Assembly (NCBI GenBank): GCA_033964015.1
Contig: CM066924.1
Location: forward strand, 6,864,251-6,928,250
Source of the DNA: Scolanthus callimorphus
Lineage: Eukaryota; Cnidaria; Anthozoa; Actiniaria; Edwardsiidae
Direction of reading: 5' to 3'
Length of the DNA stretch: 64,000 nucleotides
Position numbers and translations under genes: made by a program. The notes under the pieces were generated by a model that did no database searches, had not been told where the DNA came from, and saw only the letters and a list, made by a program, of their open reading frames with translations. The first letter of the stretch is position 1, and each line of letters begins with the position of its first letter. Below, piece after piece: positions 52,801 to 61,800 of this stretch.

Positions 52801-55800
52801 ACCCTAACTTAGTCTCCGCCTTCCAAACAACTGCTTTGAAGTGTCCTACCGCCTCGTTCCCTTTACCCTTGAGTGTCTGTTAAGTGTATAGATATATCTT
52901 ATTAGATGTTTTTCATTTAATACGGGCGGATATTTTACGAGTTGCGGACGTATTTTTTCGAGCCCCGCAGGGGTGAGGTTAAATGCGAGCAACCAGTAAA
53001 ATGTCCGCAAGTATTACATGAAAAAACATCTAATGATTTATTTATTATACCACAAACAAAACGTTTTTCTTTTTTTTTTCAGAATTCACTAGAAAACGTA
53101 CGTGATTTGACTAGCACTTGATCGGGAAGCCATTCAAGTGCGCGCGCAAAACCGGTTCGTAACCGGTTTTGCGCGCGCACTTGAATGTAACCGGTTCGTA
53201 ACCGGTTCGTAACCGGTTTCCTACAGTGTAATACGGCTTTCAACTGTGTAATATGGCGTTTGCATTGTAATACGGCTCCATATCTGCACTCAATTTTGAC
53301 CTTATATGGTAAAATGACGTCACAGTCGTATAATAAAAAAGGTTATTCTCTAACTCATTAGTTGTGAATCAAGGTTAAACAAAGAAAATCATAAGCATGA
53401 AGGAGGTGTTTATATGCGGTCTTAATTTGCATAGATTTTTGATATATTTTTTACCGTTTTTTCTCAACATTTATTTGAGAAGCTATATCATCAAACACTC
53501 GGTAGGGCTATTCCTCGGGACTTCTAAATACGTCGAAGTCAATAAAAAAAAAACTCGATTTTGGCTCGTTTTTTCAAACCACCACACAGTGTTTAGAAAT
53601 CCTGATGAATCACAGTGTGTAGTGTTTGATACGTGCGAAAGAGGAACACTGCCTGACTGAGACAGTGCTGTTTGACAAGAATATTCATCATTCTTTAGTA
53701 TTCAACGATAAGAAACAGGATTTCCTACACCAAGGACCGGTGCCGAAACGAAACGAACCCTCGACCCGAAGTATCTGCTTATGGGCGTTATCCACAATAT
53801 TTTATGTTGTCCTAGCCTGGTGGACAGAAGTACATGACTTGACAACAAGCTGCTATAGTAGTTGATGCACGAGTACAATGAATCTAAGAGCCGCACCTCT
53901 AAACATTTCACATGATCTCACGCACGCAACACTAGTACACAGAGTGCGTAAGCTAATTGTAACTAATCCATGGGACTTCAAGTATGAGAACCATCTTTAA
54001 CATACTATGCTGAAGAACCAATAGACCTTTTCACAGTTCCAAAAGAGGTGCATCACACCGAGGCTAAGGTTGTCCAGGCACTGAGAAAGGCCCTAAGGTA
54101 GCATTCCTTTTGACCAAATCTGAATCAGGATTTTTCAATCGAAAATCAGATTTTGCGTTTCTTTACCTCGAAACCAATCTGAGATTGCAATCTGAACGAT
54201 CCAACCCCTTAACCTGGATTGTTCGAATCGATCCAGGATACCCAAATCCTAAACAAGTTTGGTTAAAAGGAATGCACCCTTATTCTATTGGAATGCACCC
54301 TTATTCTATTGGAATGCAAATCAGACCTGTTATAATGCTAACGAGTTTCACGTCCCTAACACTTGTAAGGTCAACCCTGTCTCGGGTTCAAACAAAGACT
54401 GTTGCGCAACTGTAAAACAGAATATATGGTACCTGGTAATTGTAAAATTTAATCTCGGAATACCAACTTCTGGTCGCTCCAGGTATGGCGCCTTCCATCT
54501 GTCCCATTCCCTCCCATCCTTCACCCTTCCACGAGATACTCTCCGTGAATTTATCTGTCCATTCAGAGTGGTGCATTTTTCCCCGCTCTGGCTTGTTCGT
54601 CAGTCCATGACTGTGCCGATTTTGCCAAGTCCGGGTCACACTTCAACGGGGGCGAGCCGTGTAGAGCGCGATAGTAGTTGTGTTGTTTTAAGCAAAGGAG
54701 CTGGCATTCCGGTCCACATGCTGTATACGACAAGAGGATACAAGAGGTCACTAATAATAGTATGGTCTTACTTTAATTGCCTCCACTAGGACGTGGGAGT
54801 GACAATCCTCACTGCATGGGTCACGCTACCACCATGAACCGACTATAACATGATGATACTAGCTGTACTCCGGTTGTAACAAGCAATGTTTTCTCAAACA
54901 ATAACAACTAAACAACTTACTCAATCCTTGTCCACACTTTCCGACGTCCATCCAGGAAGTGTCTCCACCGCCATATGGGTCATCGTTGTGTTCCTCGGTC
55001 TTGAACGTCCCTGTAATACCATAGAAGTCACCTCAGGCTCAATTTTGTTTTTGCTAACCCTAAGATAGTCTACTCTCTTGCACGGATGTGAATCATGGCC
55101 TTTCAATCAGACCATGCAGAAACGCTTGGACAAGAATGCGGAAAGTTGGATGAGTGGACAAAAGTACAAATGAAGATACGTTGATGATGACTTGCAAAGG
55201 AGCAAGCTCACGAGGACAATCCTTATGAACAGAATGCTCTGCAGCTGTGTCAGAGTCAGCTCTGCAACTAACGTACTTTGGGCGGACGACCTACGACCTA
55301 CGCTTCCTGTGACACTGATTACAGTGCGTCGTGGATAAAGGTCACTTGCGAGCTGGTACTTGGACGATAGAAGCCATTATAATACCGCACTCTCAAAGCA
55401 ACCTTTAGAAGCTTACATCGTGAAAGCTGATGTGTTGCTTACATGTAAGAGTTGAGGTCAGTCGTAGGTTGATTGTTGTTTTATCAAGATTAGTATCGGT
55501 TACCTAGTCGCTGTATCTCCGCCGACTTAACGATTTGTAGCATGCACAACATGTAGCACAGAATACCATGTGAAGGAAGGAGCAAGTACATTCTGCCCTA
55601 GAAATAAATGCACTGTTAGTTAAAATCTCTACTTGCTCTGGGATATAATTTCTCATATCACCGATCCTAATATAGCGTGAAATATATACATCAATGAAAA
55701 GACACCATTTATAAAAGCCTTGCTTTTTATTTTTTCCTGGTAGTAGGAGGACACTTCTATCGTGCTTGTGTGGCCTCTTCACACAAATGTCACAACCTTG

Positions 55801-58800
55801 TCGTCGTACAATGTGGACGTAAAAGAATGCAGTCATTGTTTTTGCTTCGAAACAGCGCTAGCTTTTCCAAGAGATTTCTCGACTCAACGGCCTTATTCTA
55901 TGTTCTCATCTTGCTAACCTTATTCTATGTTCGCATCTTCCTAACCTTATTCTATGTTCGCATCTTGCTAACCTTATTCTATGTTCTCATCTTGCTAACC
56001 TTATTCTATGTTCGCATCTTGCTAACCTTATTCTATGTTCTCCATCTTAGAACAAAAACGTGCACAGTAGTCAAGTCTTGGATACTCACTCTTTGACATG
56101 AAATATGCAAAATTTTCTCTAGTTTGCTCATATTTTGATAGCAAAGAAAACGATTTTCTGCGAATTCTTCAAGGTAAACTTTAGAAGAGTATCAGATATA
56201 CGTTTCAGACAAGTTCGTTAAACCGGACGTCGTAGACCCAGCGTAATTCAGCTTTCGGGCTGCGGAGAGTCGGTCACTATACGTTTACATGTATATTTAC
56301 ATATAGAATCTAGGGATTTGGTTCCTTCTGCTGGCCATTGTGACATTTGTGTTGAAAGGTTACTTTGCGAAGTTGAGAACACGAGAAAACAAAATTTAAA
56401 TGGAGGGGATAAAACGTAACTTCTGCTCGCAGGGAAGCTTTTCATTTTCGTTAATAACAAAAGTACATTCCCTATTTTCACCTGATTTGTTTACTTTGCA
56501 TATCTTCCCGTTTTTCCTCTCACTCACAGGTGGTCCCACCCCCTTGGGGCAAATGACTTGTGAACTGTTGCCGTTTGAGGGAGCTAACCCGCAGAAGGGA
56601 TGCGCTTTGGTGAACAGTTAAAATTTCGGGCGATAATTGTCCACCAACTAGATAATTTAGTATTTTTTTTTTCAATCAAACAGTTTTGTTTCCTGTTCTT
56701 AAGCTCAATTTACACTACATAAATTTTTGGCGCGGCTCGGATAAAAATGGTTCTGGGACTACCTCGCTACGCAGTCCCTGTATGGATAAAACTTCGGTCC
56801 GGCTTTGATAAAATTTAGTACGGCAAAGCCATTTACACAGTACAAATATACCCGAACCGTTGGTACCCGTACCACTTTTTATCAGAGCCGTGCAAAAAAA
56901 TCCCTGTCGTGTAAATAAGCCTTCCATGTTTGTTAAGTTCGGTGCCATGTTACCAATGAATTTTACCAAACGAGCTTTACTATCTGAATATTGTATTATT
57001 TTATTCGGTGAACCACTCTTATCTAAGTAAGAAGAAGGAGGCTAATTACTTGTTCCTGCTTGAAACCATATCATTATTACAGCCTTACTGTGTGACTTGT
57101 TTTTAAATAATGCTTACCTTGATCTCCTTAACAAGAGGTGTGCAATGTGATTTAGATGTTAACGCCGTTATTATAAATTATTCATGGTCAGAACAATAAC
57201 CGAAATTAATGACCTGTTCCACAAGCTGCCCTCTCGGATTTAAAGTAGATATCAAGACACTAAGCTGTTGGATCAGATTCGAGCGACATTGCTCTATAAC
57301 TCACACAGGGTAATTTTTGTCAAACGTCGCAAAGAGAAGGTCCTTTTTGTAACTTGATTTTAGAGGTTTTCCTGCTAACAATTGTGTGCTGTCGACAGGA
57401 CGGGCATGTGCATGAATCAGCATTCTTTTTCCAAAGCTTTAATGATTATAATTAGCTATCTGCACTGTTTAAGGGTATTAGCTTAGGTGTACCCGAAACC
57501 TTCCGGTCCCTCAAATAATGAAGAAAAAATAAGACAGCTGATGAAGAGAGCGACTGAACTAGCTGTGATTAAGAGGAAGGGATATTTTGTTAATCTATGG
57601 TCAATGCAAAAAGGAAGATAGTTTACCTGCAGTTCGAGCGAAAAACGTCCGTCGGCTTCGCTTAGAAAATAATAGCGTCTAAGTTTCGTCTTTGACACAC
57701 CTCCCTATACTAGAGGGTGGATCCAATGATTTGCTTATTGACCTCCCCGTCGCACGGTTGGTACGCGCCTTGCACTAACTTGCCCGCGGCAATAATAGTT
57801 AAGGAAGTCAATTACGAAAAGGAAAGACATACCAATCCTATTTGCAAGCAAATTAATATATCCTTTATTTACCATGTGATGATATTTTCCTTTTCAGATG
57901 TGAACGAGTGCAGAGAGCTGTCGGTGTGTCGTAATGGTCAATGCCGTAACACCGTTGGGAGTTTCACCTGTGTATGTCGAGCAGGGTTTACACTCAGCCT
58001 GGACAGAACACGATGCGATGGTAAGTGCCGAAACAACTCTTCCGAAAAACTATTTTCTGGCGGTGCACTAAAATACTTCAAGGCATCTTTCACCTCGAAA
58101 GAGTATGCGGAATCCAAAGTATTCTAGGCATTAGCGCATTTATATATAATCGGACACATTTTGCTTGATTCGGAAAAATATCAGGCGAGTTTGGTAGAGT
58201 CGTTTCGCATTTTGGCGAGACGCAGTGAGACCAAACGAGCTCTGATTTTTTGCACAATCGAACCAAATGTGTCTGATTATAATCCCACTTAAAGCGCGCT
58301 ACGATTTGTTTACATTTCCCTCGATTTACGGAAGTTCGACGAAGAAGGGGCTGCAATCAGTCTAATGCTTTTAATGCTTGTTTTACCGTCAGATATGAAC
58401 GAGTGTCTCAAAAAAGACGTGTGCAAGAATGGTGTGTGCCAGAACGTTGGTGGCGCCTTCAGGTGTATCTGTAATGTAGGTTACGGACTCGGCCCCGATA
58501 GAAGAAACTGTGTTGGTGAGTATGTGAGTACGTGTCCGGAGGTATTGTTTTTAGCTGTCACTCAAATGTAGATTCAAGAGAAGTGCACTACAATATATAA
58601 TTTTCCGCAGATGCACAAGAGAAGCTCATTTTGATACGCTTGTCAACATCTATAGATGTAAATTATTTCGGATTTTGCATGTTTGAAATGTTTTTGAGAC
58701 ACTATAAGAGAACAATACCTCTCGCCACGTCATTCGACCCAGGCCCTTTTCAGCGCGGCCGTCTTCGTCGAAGGAAATAATTCAAAAATCTGCAAAATAT

Positions 58801-61800
58801 TCATTTTTCAATGAAATCGAAAACAGTTTTCTGTAAGTTACTTCTAATGTCTTATACTATTTGTTCCATTTCGCTCTTTTCAGAGGTGATATGCACTTTA
58901 ACATAATTCTTATAGAGCGGATTTCAGATGACTGTTGAATGTAAATGAGACTAACGTTTTCTGCACGTTCCTATTGGATAAGATCGTGGGTCCTTATTTA
59001 GTCAGCCAATCAGAATGCGAATAAAGTCAAGTCGTACTTACTACGTACCCTGATTGGTTTGTTGAGTCGAATGTGCTGATTGGCTGAGTGTACAAAAATC
59101 ATCTGGAATCCGCTCTACCTCGAAGTGCTCAATTTATTTTCTGTCTTTTGCACAATTTTCTGTCAGATATGAACGAGTGTCGTACTCAAGGGAAAATGTG
59201 CACTAATGGGGTATGCGAGAACACACAGGGCAGCTATCGTTGCGTCTGTACCAAAGGATTCGCCTCAAAGTCCAGAGGAACCAAATGTGAAGGTAAGAGT
59301 AAATAAATACAGCAATGGAGCTTAGGTGTTTTTTGTTACGTTGTCGTGATTCATAATGTATGTGATCTGAAAGTATAGTCTGCAAAAGCCGATTCGTAGG
59401 CAACTGAAAGTACCAATGGGAAGAGTCTTACTAAAATCCAAAAGTTGGCAAAAGTTGGTTCCCGAGAAGGCGTTTGGCCCCCTACATGTAAGCCACCAGC
59501 TGTCAAAGCTCATTTGCTAATCTTAGAACTTTCCTCCCTCGTGCGAAGAAACATGAATACAATGTCTTGCTTTTATACATAGAAATACAAAATATGATTA
59601 TCCTTCGTGCAATGAACACCCCTACACACGACACTTCTTAATGTTACGTCCCCAATGGTAAACGGTATCACTTGTAACACTTGGCCGTGTTTTCTTTCTC
59701 TTCTAAGTTATTTTCCGAGTGCTTCGTTTTTAACCAATGCCGATGCCTTTCAATCATCAAAACCTCCCTAAAGTAATCGTATTTATCAAAAATCCTCACG
59801 ACCTTACATTACAGAAACAAAAAGTAAGAGTGATGCCTGGTGCACACTTGCGACATAACGACAGAAGAAAAATATCACCCGAAGAGAATTTAGTGGTTTC
59901 AAAACGCTGAAGTTCACAAAAAAGATTGCTTTAGTGAAGTAATCTAATGATGATCCATGGAAAATATTGATTATTTCAATTATTTTCGCATGCTTTTTTC
60001 TTTGCCACATAACGTCCTTATGTCGTTATGTCGCTAGTGTGTACCGGGCTCAAGAGAGCGATGTCATCAAAGTAAAGTAAATATGTTTTTCTTTAAGATA
60101 TCAATGAATGTCTAACGATGCGTAATGTTTGTGTGAATGGTCGCTGTGCCAACGCCCCTGGGGACTACCGATGTGTTTGCAACAGTGGTTACATCACTAG
60201 CGCGGATGGACACAGCTGTGTCGGTAAGCCCATTGTTAAAAAATGAATATGGACCTTATGTATTATTCTGAATGATTGTCTTATAAGGCTGGTTTCCATA
60301 AGTTGCAGGTGTCCAGATATCTTGGACAAACTTGTCCTGCAAAAGCTGTTGTGAACAAAGTTGTTCTGCGACAGCGGCAACATATGGAAACCGGCGGCAA
60401 TACGTTGCGACTCTTGCGACTGCTACGACCCAGGTTTCCATATGTTGCGGCTGTCTTAGAATAAGTTTGTTCACGATAACTTTTGCACAACAAGTTTGTC
60501 CGTGACAGCTGCGACAGCTGCAAAATGTGGAAACCAGACTATAGAGTGGCTGAGCTGTCCTGAAACGACAACAATGTAATGTCCCAACGTTGGCTGCAGA
60601 CCCATATACAGGGCCAATAATGATCTGCTAACACTCAACTCCAGTTTGCAAACAATGTCCCTCCCTGTTAAGCACAGTCTACACGAGCAATTTGTCCTTG
60701 AAAAGGAAACTTGACCGTGTAGACGAGCAACACATATTAACCGGTGATTTGTTTTTAAGCGCCAACGATAATTGATTCAGCAGACATAGAAATACAAACA
60801 AGGAAAAGTTGTCAAGGAAAAAATACTCGTGTAGTAGCCGTCGTGGAAAATCGTCAAATTGTCTTTGACGGCCGTCAACACGAGCAATGTTTTGTATGTG
60901 ACAAGTTATGTTTGTCAAGGAAACATTTAACTGGCGTGTCTAAACGGTCAAGTTTCCTAGTCAAGGAAAAATTGCTGTGTAGAAGGCGCTTTATCTAAAC
61001 TATTAATTTACAAGTGAAGATATTTAAGGGTACGCATACAGGTCATTGTTTAGGTAGCTCGTTATGTGTCAACCAACATTAAGCGACTCTCATCATCCCG
61101 TGATCGTTTAACTGGTCAGTGTCCTCAAGACCTCGTCATAACTATTGCCCTTTAATGTCTTATGTAATCCACAGACATTCGTCCTGCCCGATGTTTCGAT
61201 AAATGGGTTAACGGTCGTTGTAGCGACCCACTTATGAAGCTCCTGACAATCTCCCAGTGCTGCTGTGGAATGGAGAATGGAGGACGGCGTGCATGGGACA
61301 CCTCTTGTAAACCCTGCCCTCTCAAGGGTACAGCAGAGTACAGAAGGGTCTGCTGTAAGGGACCAGGCATGGGTTGTGATGGACAAGGTGGGTGATCAGA
61401 GATGTTCAGATAAAATATATGCTGGAAGGAGGAGCTACAGAGAATCGCCACCTTTCGAATGTCTCCCAAAGACTTACATAACATTTGCTTTGCGTTAGGG
61501 CAAATTGTTACTAAAAAGTTTGATTCCTATTGCCTTTACTTTGGTGTGCTTTTGAAGGTTCCCGTGAAATAAATAGACCTCTTTACCTTGGGCATAATGT
61601 TGTCCCATTTCGATCACGTGGCATTTCAATGAGTATTCTTTCTTTGTTTTTCTGCTACACACTGAAGGATATATGAATATAGAAGCAACCCAAACAGCGA
61701 AAAATTATTCAAATGAATGCCACGTGGTCTGAAATGGGACAACATTACGCCCAAGGTAAAGAGGTCTAAAAGGAGGGGTAGTCCCGCCAAAAAATTCTCA

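Larger units (their letters stand above)
45852..57897 (+). other. fibrillin intron 13 (12 kb), hosts an antisense gene
   Basis: Phase 1 at the exon 13 donor fits phase 1 at the exon 14 acceptor, so no fibrillin exon is required in between, and none is seen. The intron contains the CAP-trefoil-lectin gene on the minus strand and several foldback elements. 45860-46940 and 56050-57890 hold nothing recognisable besides a MITE-like inverted repeat at about 56710-56935. Confidence 0.85.

Noticed and set aside
55504..55836. 110-codon minus-strand frame over the start of the nested gene
   Set aside because: A different frame gives a signal peptide that joins in phase to the CAP exons; the longer frame has no motif.
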